From: Candidatus Marinamargulisbacteria bacterium SCGC AG-343-D04
Lineage (GTDB): Bacteria; Margulisbacteria; Marinamargulisbacteria; GCA-2716485; GCA-002719695
Length of the DNA: 49,742 nucleotides
Assembly: GCA_003265885.1 (NCBI GenBank)
Contig: QFBQ01000006.1
Coordinates: 1 to 49,742, forward strand
Direction: 5' to 3'
Shown piece by piece: positions 33,226 through 41,984 of this stretch. A program made the translations under genes and the position numbers. The notes under the pieces are model-generated. The model saw nothing but the letters and a program-made list of their open reading frames with translations. It searched no databases and had not been told where the DNA came from. Within the stretch, counting starts at the first letter, position 1. Each line of letters begins with the position of its first letter.

Positions 33226-34253
33226 AGAAAGTCTTGGTTACTGGGGGTGCTGGGTTTATTGGTTCCCATTTTATCCATCACCTACTTGAACACTCTCCGG
33301 GTATTCTTTGTGTTAATTTAGACAAGTTAACCTATGCTTCAGATTTATCTTATCTAAACAGTTGCGAAAACCTTCCGAACTATCACTTTGTTGAAGGAGA
33401 TATTTGTGATAAAGCGTTGATTCATGATCTTTTTAACAGCCATCATTTTGATTCTGTTTTTCACTTTGCTGCTGAAAGCCATGTCGACAACTCTATTGAT
33501 GGACCTGAAATATTTATTGATACCAATATCAAAGGAACCTACAACCTTATACATGAAGCCAAGTCTTTGTGGATGAAGCAGCCTCATGAACTACATCCTG
33601 ACTTTAAAAATGCTCGATTTCATCACGTGTCTACAGATGAAGTATATGGGTCTCTAGGAGATTCTGGCTTTTTTATTGAATCTACCCCTTATGCTCCTAA
33701 CTCCCCATATTCTGCATCTAAGGCAAGTAGCGATTTTATCATTCGCAGTTATCATCATACATTTGGAATGAATGTGACGATTAGCAATTGCTCTAATAAC
33801 TTTGGCCCTCATCAACATGATGAAAAACTCATCCCTACTATTATTCGAAATGCTCTCAATCATAACCCTATTCCCATATATGGTGATGGAAAAAATGTTC
33901 GAGATTGGCTTTATGTGTCAGACCATTGTGACGCGATTTTATCCATCTTTTTAAAAGGAAAATCTGGAGAAACCTATAATGTGGGAACTCGAAACGAGAA
34001 AAATAATCTAGAGTTATGTTATTTGATTTGCGATCATTTAGATTCGCTTCATCCTAGAAAAAATGGATCTTATCGTGATCTGATCTCTTTTGTTAAAGAT
34101 AGACCAGGTCATGACCAGCGTTATGCCATAGATCCCTCAAAACTAGAGTCTGAACTTCAGTGGACAGCACAGTCTTCCTTTGACACTCATTTACGTGAAA
34201 CCATTCAGTATTATATCCATCGGTATACATGCAAAACGACCAAGAACAGTTAA
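33222..34253 (+). CDS. rfbB: dTDP-glucose 4,6-dehydratase
   Basis: RfbB converts dTDP-glucose to dTDP-4-keto-6-deoxyglucose using bound NAD. The 343-residue extended SDR has GGAGFIGSHF at 8-17, FHFAAESHVDNSI (80-92), the TDE triad (138-140) and YSASK with Y163 and K167. It also has NVGTRNEKNN, in place of the family's usual N(V/I)GGxNE. The product can feed rhamnose, fucosamine or other deoxysugars, which cannot be told apart here. Its end overlaps the next gene by 25 bases, so rfbA, rfbB and the TrpD2-like gene are coupled. Confidence 0.95.
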   Translation: MKKVLVTGGAGFIGSHFIHHLLEHSPGILCVNLDKLTYASDLSYLNSCENLPNYHFVEGDICDKALIHDLFNSHHFDSVFHFAAESHVDNSIDGPEIFIDTNIKGTYNLIHEAKSLWMKQPHELHPDFKNARFHHVSTDEVYGSLGDSGFFIESTPYAPNSPYSASKASSDFIIRSYHHTFGMNVTISNCSNNFGPHQHDEKLIPTIIRNALNHNPIPIYGDGKNVRDWLYVSDHCDAILSIFLKGKSGETYNVGTRNEKNNLELCYLICDHLDSLHPRKNGSYRDLISFVKDRPGHDQRYAIDPSKLESELQWTAQSSFDTHLRETIQYYIHRYTCKTTKNS

Positions 34254-35524
34254 TCGCTTTGCTTAAACGTAAAGGGACTGGGAAAAGTATGAGCAAGTCT
34301 CTTTCCAAAGAAGACTGTGCATCATTAAAAAGATATTGCCTTTCTTCTAATATCTCTAACACTACCTTAACAACAATTCTTGTCGCCTTTTTAATGCTAG
34401 ATAATACCCCCGATGAAGAGGATTTTCTTCAAGATATTCAGCAGAACTTTCGCCAACGTATTCCGTCTCCTTGCTTTTTTTTATTTGATCCGGTATTTTG
34501 CCAGCATCCTATTCAACACCTGATTCATCAGATCATCAAACATAAAGACTGTTCTGAAGAAGAAATATTAAAAGGTTTAGAATATGCGATTTCTCCTGAT
34601 TCACAAGAACATCTTGTCGCTGCATTTTTAGAAGCCTTACGATTAAAAGAGGAAAGTGAATTAGAAAATATGAGTAGTTTAAACTTTTTTTACTCTCGTA
34701 CCCAGTATCGTAAAATAGACTGCCCTGTTTTAATTGACCTCTCTACTGCTTATGACGGGTTTAACCGACATCCTAATATGGTCTTATTTTTAGCACCAGT
34801 GCTGGCTTCTCTAGGTTATTCAAGCAGTCTTCATGGCTGTTATGATGTATCCCCAAAGTTTGGGATTACCTGTCATAAACTATTAGAGCGGGCGGGTAAA
34901 AATCCTTGTTTATCGCTAGATGAAGTTGCGTCACGCATTCTATCTCCGGATATAGGGTGGGGATATAGTGATCAATCTGTATATCACCCCGATCTTTGGG
35001 CATTAAAAGACTGTCGTAAAAATATGGTTAAACGCCCCTTACTTTCTACTATAGAAAAATTTTGTTGTCCTATGAGATCTTTACATCGTCACATCATTGT
35101 AACGGGGTTTACACACCCTGCTTATAGAAAAAAAACCATTTCATTACTCCAACATGTCCCTGATTGTGATTCATTTATGTTTATTCGAGGCGTTGAAGGA
35201 AGTTGTTTAGCGCCTAACGATAGACGTTGCCCTCTCATTGTCTCTAATACGGACTCTCTCACAGAAAGTTTTTTAAAGCCTTTTGAAGACGAAACACTTC
35301 TCAACCATGACTTTAAATCACCCGATATATCAGTAGATGAAAGTCTTGCTGCAGGGATAACCGCATTACAAGATCCCGAATCCTCTTATGGAAAATGGAT
35401 CATTTATAATATATACGGGTTATTAACCTCACTTCAACTAGAACCTTCTATACACTTAACTTTAGAACGTATTGTTCACACGATTAGTTCTGGAAAAGCT
35501 TTTCAGCACTGGCAATCTTACTAA
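34229..35524 (+). CDS. TrpD2/YbiB-like protein (anthranilate phosphoribosyltransferase fold)
   Basis: A 431-residue protein resembling the nucleoside-phosphorylase/TrpD (glycosyltransferase family 3) fold. The helical N-terminal domain (about 1-60) has IALLKRKGTGKSMSKSLS. The catalytic-domain portion has IDLSTAYDGFNRHPNM, SSLHGCYDVSPKFGITCHKLLERAG and FIRGVEGSCLAPND, matching the TrpD2/YbiB branch. The GTGGD phosphate loop of real TrpD is absent, so it is not expected to make tryptophan. E. coli YbiB binds nucleic acid. At 431 residues it is about 100 longer than YbiB, mostly through an insertion at about 60-145. Its start lies inside rfbB. Upstream in-frame alternatives are not excluded. Confidence 0.65.
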   Translation: MQNDQEQLIALLKRKGTGKSMSKSLSKEDCASLKRYCLSSNISNTTLTTILVAFLMLDNTPDEEDFLQDIQQNFRQRIPSPCFFLFDPVFCQHPIQHLIHQIIKHKDCSEEEILKGLEYAISPDSQEHLVAAFLEALRLKEESELENMSSLNFFYSRTQYRKIDCPVLIDLSTAYDGFNRHPNMVLFLAPVLASLGYSSSLHGCYDVSPKFGITCHKLLERAGKNPCLSLDEVASRILSPDIGWGYSDQSVYHPDLWALKDCRKNMVKRPLLSTIEKFCCPMRSLHRHIIVTGFTHPAYRKKTISLLQHVPDCDSFMFIRGVEGSCLAPNDRRCPLIVSNTDSLTESFLKPFEDETLLNHDFKSPDISVDESLAAGITALQDPESSYGKWIIYNIYGLLTSLQLEPSIHLTLERIVHTISSGKAFQHWQSY

Positions 35525-35679
35525 TAGAAAAACGCACAAAACGATAAGCCTACAAATGAAATACTCATAAACACTACTTTATTGAGAGCTCTTTGGTAAT
35601 GTTCTTTTGAAAATGCTGTATGCTCTGTTTTTTCTAAAGGGTTCTCTCTAAAATATAATACAATTTTATCCATTGTCAT
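35521..35679 (-). CDS. Small single-helix membrane protein, 52 residues
   Basis: The likely start is the ATG at 35679, preceded by AGGAGAACAATT, rather than the longer open frame from 35727. The protein has a soluble part (DKIVLYFRENPLEKTEHTA) and one C-terminal membrane helix (VVFMSISFVGLSFCAFFY). It is convergent with the TrpD2-like gene and overlaps its stop by four bases. TACAAT lies just upstream of the ribosome site and may be its -10. I know no family; the strong ribosome site is the main support. Confidence 0.6.
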   Translation of the reverse strand: MTMDKIVLYFRENPLEKTEHTAFSKEHYQRALNKVVFMSISFVGLSFCAFFY

Positions 35680-35803
35680 AATTGTTCTCCTGATATTGTA
35701 GTCTTTAGTAGTTATCGTAAAAAACATCGCTGCTTATGCATTGATTTTTCTTGATATTTCTTTTTCATATCTATTCACTGGTCACAAGCTAAATCTATTG
35801 AAC

Positions 35804-35832
35804 TTGCAAAAGACTCTATCTTTACGTACGAT
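35804..35832 (+). promoter_or_regulatory. Promoter of the first U32 gene, leaderless type
   Basis: TTGCAA (35804-35809) and TACGAT (35827-35832) are 17 bases apart. The ATG follows after eight bases (ACTCCTCT) without a ribosome site. Confidence 0.45.
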
Positions 35833-35840
35833 ACTCCTCT

Positions 35841-37052
35841 ATGAAAGAGCTAAAAAAACCGGAATTGTTATGTCCTGCAGGAAATTTAGAGAAAGCTTTA
35901 CTTGCGTTTCATTTTGGTGCAGATGCTGTTTATATTGGAGGCACCGTATTTGGTTTACGAAAATATGCTGATAACTTTTCCTTACCTGAAATCAAGACCT
36001 TAATTAAACATGCACGACAACTCAACAAAGCTGTTTACGTGGTGTTAAACGCCTTTGCCCATAATGATGATATCCAACCTATTATCGATTATCTTAAAGA
36101 ACTCGATGCTCTTAAACCAGATGCCGTTATTGTTTCTGATTTAGGCGTTGCTACACTTGTGACGAACTACACTAGTATTCCTTTACATGTTTCTACTCAG
36201 GCTAGCGTAAGTAACGCATGGGGCTCTTTATTCTGGAAGAACCATGGAGCTAAACGAGTTATCCTTGCCCGAGAAGTAAGTGTTGAAGATTGTAAAACGA
36301 TTTTTAAAGATAGTGATATAGAACTTGAAATATTTATACATGGAGCAATGTGTGCTAGTTATTCAGGTAAGTGTGTTATTTCAAATTACTCTGCAGGTCG
36401 AGATTCTAATCGAGGTGGCTGCGTTCAGAGTTGTCGTCACAAATATAACTTAAGTGATCCTAAAACAGATGAAAAACTTGGATCTGAACATATTATGAAT
36501 GCAAAAGATCTCATGGGAATCGATCAACTACCTTCAATGATAAAAGCAGGCATAGCCTCCTTAAAAATAGAAGGACGCATGAAATCTAATTTATATGTAG
36601 CTAATGCTGCGTCAGTCTATAGACAGGCTATTGATTATTGCTACTCATGTATGAAAGATAATACGCTTATTGAACAAGAAAAACTTAACTCATTTAAAGA
36701 CCAACTATCGTGGATATCAAACAGATCTTTTTCTTCTGGAGGGTTAGATCATCGCCCTTTTCGAGATTCTATTAACTATGAATTCACTCACTACCAAAAG
36801 AAAGTTGATTATGTGGGATGTGTACGAGATAAAATAGGCAACAGTATTTTTTCTGAAACAAAAATCAATCTAAATGTGGGCGAAACATTGCTCTGTATCT
36901 CTCCAAATAACGCTCCTTTTTCTTTTAAATTAGAGAGTCTTCACAACAGTTTAAATGAACAAGTCGATAAAATTAATCCAAATAGTATTTTCAGATTTGA
37001 TAATCAGAAAATAGATCAGCATTCTGTATTAGCGAAGTTAATTAATAATTAA
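35841..37052 (+). CDS. U32-family protein with intact cysteine motif (TrhP/YegQ-like)
   Basis: U32 proteins were named as peptidases, but well-studied members (TrhP, RlhA, UbiU/UbiV) are iron-sulfur proteins needed for tRNA, rRNA or ubiquinone hydroxylation. The 403-residue protein has PELLCPAGNLEKA, ADAVYIGG and the signature EIFIHGAMCASYSGKCVISN, then NRGGCVQSCRHKY. The candidate cluster ligands are C171, C178, C194 and C198. FSSGGLDHRPF and the beta-rich C-terminal domain fit the TrhP branch, which makes 5-hydroxyuridine in tRNA. A second, degenerate relative is encoded at 38999-40216 beyond cinA. Confidence 0.88.
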   Translation: MKELKKPELLCPAGNLEKALLAFHFGADAVYIGGTVFGLRKYADNFSLPEIKTLIKHARQLNKAVYVVLNAFAHNDDIQPIIDYLKELDALKPDAVIVSDLGVATLVTNYTSIPLHVSTQASVSNAWGSLFWKNHGAKRVILAREVSVEDCKTIFKDSDIELEIFIHGAMCASYSGKCVISNYSAGRDSNRGGCVQSCRHKYNLSDPKTDEKLGSEHIMNAKDLMGIDQLPSMIKAGIASLKIEGRMKSNLYVANAASVYRQAIDYCYSCMKDNTLIEQEKLNSFKDQLSWISNRSFSSGGLDHRPFRDSINYEFTHYQKKVDYVGCVRDKIGNSIFSETKINLNVGETLLCISPNNAPFSFKLESLHNSLNEQVDKINPNSIFRFDNQKIDQHSVLAKLINN

Positions 37053-37625
37053 TTAAAGACTGTTTTCAATGTGTCCTAAAGCCAGATAACTTAATTTAGG
37101 GTTATCCTCAACAGGGTTATCTGTTAATTTATCTATCTCTTCATTAAACTCCACTTGATTTTTGCTCAATAGACTTTCTAAATATGAGCGATGATCTGGA
37201 AAAGAATCTAATATAAAACCATAAAACGGACTTAAGTGAGATACTCCAGAATGATCAACATAACTCACAAAAGCTCTAGCTTTGGATGCAGCTTTTTTAA
37301 CATCAAGATTCAAATTATAATAAAAAGATCCATGAAATATATCTTTCATTTCTTGTTCAATCAATTCTACCAATTTTTCATCATTAGGAGGCTGTTGATT
37401 TAATTCTTCTGTTATATCAACAGACTTACAAAGACATCCTTCTATTTGACGAAGATACGTCCAGTGTAGGTCTTCATATTTTTTCTGGTTTACACTATCC
37501 ACGATTTTCATTTTGTTAACATAAGATGTCATTTGACTCATTTCACTGTTTAGCTCTTTATACCTCCAAAAATGATTAGACTTCTCTAATATTCGAGAAG
37601 AGTAAGTAGCAATAGATAGTGTCAT
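37053..37625 (-). CDS. Unknown 190-residue soluble protein
   Basis: I do not recognise a family. The protein is mostly helical and acidic (EELNQQPPNDEKLVELIEQ; SKNQVEFNEEIDKLTDNP). It has no signal peptide, membrane helix or cysteine cluster apart from CLCKS at about 67-71. It converges on the U32 gene, with adjacent stop codons. GATAAT lies eight bases before the ATG and no ribosome site is present. It is separated from cinA upstream by 88 A/T-rich bases with no clear terminator. Confidence 0.65.
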   Translation of the reverse strand: MTLSIATYSSRILEKSNHFWRYKELNSEMSQMTSYVNKMKIVDSVNQKKYEDLHWTYLRQIEGCLCKSVDITEELNQQPPNDEKLVELIEQEMKDIFHGSFYYNLNLDVKKAASKARAFVSYVDHSGVSHLSPFYGFILDSFPDHRSYLESLLSKNQVEFNEEIDKLTDNPVEDNPKLSYLALGHIENSL

Positions 37626-37713
37626 ACAAATATATTATCAAAATGTTAGGAAATAAAAAATTTATTTTTTTTACAAGATATTTTCAATTATATAACTAAA
37701 GTATGTGCCAAAT

Positions 37714-38949
37714 TCAGCAATTAACCATATCGTTTAAAGCCATCATTGTTTTAAAAACCGTATTTTGACGAATCATCTCTCTTGATCCAGACAAATTTAA
37801 TGTTAAACACTGATATTCATTATGAAAGAAAATACCTACATACACCGTCCCAACAGGCTTATTTTCACTTCCTCCATCAGGACCAGCTATTCCTGTTATT
37901 GATACAACTATATCTGATCCAGATTGTCTTTTTAAGTTTTTAGCCATTTCTTCTGCAACTTCTTCACTGACAGCGCCCTGACTATTTAAAGTATCTTTAT
38001 TCACGTCTAATAATTTCATTTTAGAATCATTAGAATATGTGATTAATGCATAATCTAAAATTTGAGAAGACCCAGGAACTGCTGTAATAAATGCAGATAA
38101 AAGACCTCCTGTACATGATTCCGCAACACTAATTTTAAGTTTTTGAGTTATTAACTTATTAATAATATAGTCTTGAAAAGTCATATTAATATCTTGGCTA
38201 AAGCATATCCCTTTTAATGCATGAGTCATCTCTTGCTTTATATTCTTACTCACTTTTTCTAAAGCGATGTGTTTATTGATATGCAAACGAATATGAATTT
38301 CTGGAAACTTTACTTGAAATGAGATAGATAATCCTTCAGGCAAAGGATAAACTGACTGTATTAACTCCGCACAATGACTTTCTCCTTTGCCAATACACTT
38401 ATATAAACTTGTCTCTAAATTCAAGGAAAGATCTGAACAATTCATTTTTAGTGTATCCAAAACAAAAGACTCAACCATAGGCTTCATCTCTCTAGGGACA
38501 CCTGGTAAACAAAAAAAATGCACATCATCGTGTTGAAGATAAAATCCAGGAGCAGTACCTCTTGCATTAGGAATCACAATAGACCCTTCAGGGAAAAACG
38601 CCTGTTTCTCATTTTCTTTTGGCATTTTTCGATTATTTTTTTTAAAATAATTCCTTATTTCGTCTAATACTTCTTTATTTATCACACTATTTTTTCCTAA
38701 AGTCCTCACAAGAACTTCTGTTGTTCTATCATCTTCAGTAGGCCCTAGACCGCCAGTCGTTATAATGACACGGGCTTTTTTCAAAGTCTCCTTTATGACG
38801 TCTTTCAGGTCATCTTCATCATCGCTCACACAGATAGATCTGTTTAAAAAAAAGCCGTTATCATGCAGGGTTTTAGCGATCCACTGTTGATTTGTATTTA
38901 CAATACGGCCATCACATAGTTCATTCCCTATAAATATACCCTGCATCAT
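37714..38949 (-). CDS. cinA: CinA-family protein (competence/damage-inducible, NMN deamidase domain)
   Basis: A 411-residue two-domain protein. Residues ~1-165 form the MoaB/MogA-like COG1058 domain (IGNELCDGRIVNTN, then TTGGLGPTEDDRT), linked to ADP-ribose pyrophosphatase activity. Residues ~255-405 form the PncC domain (VAESCTGGLLSAFITAVPGSS, key residues S, C, G; then ISGIAGPDGGSENKPVGTVY), which deamidates nicotinamide mononucleotide. Together they recycle pyridine nucleotides. AAGGGACGTGAATCATC precedes the ATG, with a second ATG next to it. The gene sits between two U32-family genes and is divergent from the second. Confidence 0.94.
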   Translation of the reverse strand: MMQGIFIGNELCDGRIVNTNQQWIAKTLHDNGFFLNRSICVSDDEDDLKDVIKETLKKARVIITTGGLGPTEDDRTTEVLVRTLGKNSVINKEVLDEIRNYFKKNNRKMPKENEKQAFFPEGSIVIPNARGTAPGFYLQHDDVHFFCLPGVPREMKPMVESFVLDTLKMNCSDLSLNLETSLYKCIGKGESHCAELIQSVYPLPEGLSISFQVKFPEIHIRLHINKHIALEKVSKNIKQEMTHALKGICFSQDINMTFQDYIINKLITQKLKISVAESCTGGLLSAFITAVPGSSQILDYALITYSNDSKMKLLDVNKDTLNSQGAVSEEVAEEMAKNLKRQSGSDIVVSITGIAGPDGGSENKPVGTVYVGIFFHNEYQCLTLNLSGSREMIRQNTVFKTMMALNDMVNC

Positions 38950-38998
38950 GATGATTCACGTCCCTTGTCTTGTTTTATGGTTATGATATCATCTTGAC

Positions 38999-40216
38999 AT
39001 GCCAGAACTAAAAAAACCAGAAATAATGACATATGCAGCTTCTAAGGAAGAGATTTCTCGTGCTGTATCATGGGGATGCACCCATATCATCTTAGATGAT
39101 TATGCTATTTCAATACGATCATGGAGTACGCCTAAAGAACACGATCAATTCGAGTCCTTATGTTCACTACTTAGATTTTGCAAAGAACAGCATCCTTCTA
39201 TACACGTTTCCATTAATTGTGACGGACTCATTCAAACTCGTGACATGGCACTCATCGAGTCATTAGTCCACTGCATCAAGGAGCTCCCTGTTGATTTCAT
39301 TCGTGTTCAAGATGTTGGCTTAATCGCCTATTTTAATGAACACTGCTCTATTCCAGTGACCTATTGCGCGGAAATGGGAAATGCCAACTGGCCCAGTATT
39401 TTAGCATTCTCAAAACAGTGTTCCCGTCAAAATCTATCGTTAGATCTCCCCCAGTCTTCTATTCTAGAAATCCAAGATAAAGTGGATACAGACTATGATA
39501 TCCAAGTGCAAGGACCTGTCCTAATTCAATATTCTCACAGACGTTTTCTCGCAGGGCTTTCTTCAGACATCGACACTCCAGAACGTATCCAACAGATTCA
39601 TCGTATTGCCGAAGATGACGATTACCCGGGAAGACGATTTACATTTCTAGACAACCATCACGGGCACTTTATGTTTGCATATTTTGACAGATGCCTTCTC
39701 ATGGATATCCCTGAACTATGCCAGTGCAACTGTAAGGGGTGGATCATTGATGCACGTGGAGAATCTGATAATTACCTCCAGACATCATTAACAGCCTATT
39801 CAGATGCGCTAGAAGCTTATTTTTCTAACCCAAATGATTACTCCTCATCTAGAGATATATTTAACACCTTAAAAGCATGTGGACAGCGTCCTCAAAAACC
39901 TGGTTTTTTCCGCGCCAACCAAACGGATAGACGTCGTTACAAAAAAATATCTCTTATCAGCGAGGACCGCCCAAAAGTGGGGCAAGTCATTGATATCATC
40001 AAGGGTAAACGCATTAGCATCTATTGCAGTTCTTCAATCAAAAACACAGACACTTTAGAAGCTCTTCATCCGAAAATTAAAAGTTGTATACTTCCTTGTA
40101 CACGCATGTGGACAATGGATAATAAAGAAATTACTGAAGCTAAATCAGGCGACTGTATTCAGATACCTTGGGTAAAAGGTATCCAACAATTATCTTCATT
40201 GTTTCTAGTCAACTAA
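38999..40216 (+). CDS. Degenerate U32-family homologue lacking the cysteine motif
   Basis: A 405-residue protein whose start (PELKKPEIMTYAASKEE) and layout parallel the U32 gene at 35841. At the signature position it reads VQGPVLIQYSHRRFLAG where the other has IHGAMCASYSGKCVIS, so the two aligned Cys are L175 and R182. The following Cys-x3-Cys is also gone. PGRRFTFLDNHHGHFMFA and IIDARGESDNY match the later part of U32 proteins. The reading frame is intact, so it is a diverged paralogue and not a pseudogene. It may act as a non-catalytic partner. TATCAT lies six bases before the ATG; it overlaps ndk by four bases at the 3' end. Confidence 0.75.
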   Translation: MPELKKPEIMTYAASKEEISRAVSWGCTHIILDDYAISIRSWSTPKEHDQFESLCSLLRFCKEQHPSIHVSINCDGLIQTRDMALIESLVHCIKELPVDFIRVQDVGLIAYFNEHCSIPVTYCAEMGNANWPSILAFSKQCSRQNLSLDLPQSSILEIQDKVDTDYDIQVQGPVLIQYSHRRFLAGLSSDIDTPERIQQIHRIAEDDDYPGRRFTFLDNHHGHFMFAYFDRCLLMDIPELCQCNCKGWIIDARGESDNYLQTSLTAYSDALEAYFSNPNDYSSSRDIFNTLKACGQRPQKPGFFRANQTDRRRYKKISLISEDRPKVGQVIDIIKGKRISIYCSSSIKNTDTLEALHPKIKSCILPCTRMWTMDNKEITEAKSGDCIQIPWVKGIQQLSSLFLVN

Positions 40217-40608
40217 AAGAAGTTTGATATTTCTCGTTGAGCACTTTCAGGACTATCTGATGCATGCACTATATTGTTCTGCATAGTTAATGCGAAATCG
40301 CCCCGAATAGTCCCTGGAGCCGCTTCAGCAGAATTCGTTACACCTACCATCGTTCTAATGATACTAATAACATTTTCAGCTTCTAACACCATCAAGAAAA
40401 CAGGCCCCGATAAAATATACTCTTTCAATGAAGGGTAAAAAGGTTTAGACACATGTTCTTCATAATGGCTGTCTACTTCTTCTGGTGTTAATTGTCTTAA
40501 CTCAGCACGCTTTACCTGAATCATTCTTTTTTCAAAGCGAGATAACACCTCTCCTACTAAACCTCTTTCTACACCATCTGGCTTTATAAATACTAATGAT
40601 TGTTCCAT
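40213..40608 (-). CDS. ndk: Nucleoside diphosphate kinase
   Basis: Transfers the terminal phosphate between nucleoside triphosphates and diphosphates through a phosphohistidine. The 131-residue protein has KPDGVERGLVGEVLSRFE near the N terminus and the active histidine H115 in NIVHASDSPESA. Its length is slightly below the usual 135-145 residues, with a truncated tail after REISNFF. AAAAGGAGAATAAC precedes the ATG within the end of argH, which it overlaps by 16 bases. It is the last gene of argG-argH-ndk and overlaps the convergent U32-like gene by four bases. Confidence 0.96.
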   Translation of the reverse strand: MEQSLVFIKPDGVERGLVGEVLSRFEKRMIQVKRAELRQLTPEEVDSHYEEHVSKPFYPSLKEYILSGPVFLMVLEAENVISIIRTMVGVTNSAEAAPGTIRGDFALTMQNNIVHASDSPESAQREISNFF

Positions 40609-41984
40609 GTTATTCTCCTTTTTAATTCGTCTAATTGTATTTCAACTTGATTGTAGGCTGTTGCCCCATAGCTATTTTTAGCCTTAATCGATGCTTCAAA
40701 GGTTATCGCTTTAAAGACATCTTCTTTAATATCTTTTGAAATTGACTGAAACTCTTCAATGCTTAATTCATGCAATTGTTTTTGTTGTTGAATTGCGTAC
40801 AACACAACTTGGCCTGTAATCTCATGAGCATCTCGAAATGGCACATTCTTTTCTACTAAATAATCTGCAAAATCTGTTGCAACTCCATATCCTTTTTCTA
40901 GAGCTTTATGAATTGCACCTTCATTAATTTCAATAGTTTTACACATCTTTCTAAAACACTTCAACGATAAATGAACCGTTTCAACTGCATCAAAGAGATA
41001 AACTTTATCTTCTTGCAAATCTCTATTATACGTTAAAGGAAGGCCTTTTAACGTTGTTTGCAACCCTAAAAACGCCGCATGAACACGACCTGTTTTCCCA
41101 CGAATCAGCTCAGCTACATCTGGGTTTTTCTTTTGAGGCATCAATGAAGACCCTGTTGTAAAATCATCTCCCAAATTCATTAACCCTACAATAGGAGACG
41201 TAAAGGTAACAATTTCTTCACAAAAACGGCTTAAATGTGTCATACATATACTACAAGCAGAAAGAGTTTCTAAGATAAAATCTCTATCTGATACAGCATC
41301 CATGCTATTTCGAGATAATGAAGAAAAACCTAATTGATCAGAAATACTCTGTCTATCCAGTTTGTAATTATTGCCCGCCATAGCACCACTTCCTAAACAA
41401 CAGACATCTGCAGTTTTAAAGGCTTCTTCGAAACGATGTATATCTCTAAAAAACTTTTCGATATACGCACATAAATGATGCCCTAGCAAAATAGGTTGAG
41501 CGGGTTGAAAATGAGTAAAGCCAGGAAAAATAACAGACTTATATTCAGTAGCTTTTTCATATAATGTTGAAATCAACTCTCTGACTTCTTGAATTAATGA
41601 TGTTAATGAATCTTTCGTATATAAACGAGTATCTGTAATGACTTGGTCATTTCGAGACTTTCCGGTATGCATTTTTTTACCTACATCGCCGCATCTTTCT
41701 GTGACCAATCTCTCGATACAGGAATGAATATCTTCGTCATTGCCATATAGCCCTGAAGATTGTTCTTTAAACTCTTTAACAAGCTGATCAAGACAGGTCA
41801 CTAAGGCATGATGCTCCTGTTCAGTCAGATGCTTTTGTTGATACAGAGCATTAACATGAGCTTTATTTACGGCCAAGTCATAAAACACTAGTTTTTTATC
41901 AGATTCTAAACTATAACTTAACGTTTTAGCGTCATCATCTAACTCTTTTTCAAAACGACCACCCCATACTTTTTTAGTTGTCAC
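40593..41984 (-). CDS. argH: Argininosuccinate lyase
   Basis: Splits argininosuccinate into arginine and fumarate, the last arginine step. The 463-residue protein starts with GTG at 41984, inside the end of argG. Family marks are MHTGKSRNDQ (106-113), FPGFTHFQPAQP with H158, and the signature GSSLMPQKKNP (278-288) with the catalytic Ser at 279. Length is normal. The overlaps with argG (11 bases) and ndk (16 bases) indicate one translationally coupled unit. Confidence 0.97.
   Translation of the reverse strand: MTTKKVWGGRFEKELDDDAKTLSYSLESDKKLVFYDLAVNKAHVNALYQQKHLTEQEHHALVTCLDQLVKEFKEQSSGLYGNDEDIHSCIERLVTERCGDVGKKMHTGKSRNDQVITDTRLYTKDSLTSLIQEVRELISTLYEKATEYKSVIFPGFTHFQPAQPILLGHHLCAYIEKFFRDIHRFEEAFKTADVCCLGSGAMAGNNYKLDRQSISDQLGFSSLSRNSMDAVSDRDFILETLSACSICMTHLSRFCEEIVTFTSPIVGLMNLGDDFTTGSSLMPQKKNPDVAELIRGKTGRVHAAFLGLQTTLKGLPLTYNRDLQEDKVYLFDAVETVHLSLKCFRKMCKTIEINEGAIHKALEKGYGVATDFADYLVEKNVPFRDAHEITGQVVLYAIQQQKQLHELSIEEFQSISKDIKEDVFKAITFEASIKAKNSYGATAYNQVEIQLDELKRRITWNNH

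Noticed and set aside
34093..34362. 89-codon antisense frame at the rfbB end
   Set aside because: It overlaps two coupled genes on the other strand and has no recognisable features.
38999..40216. Pseudogene status of the second U32 homologue
   Set aside because: The frame is full length and uninterrupted with normal codon use, so divergence is a better explanation than decay.
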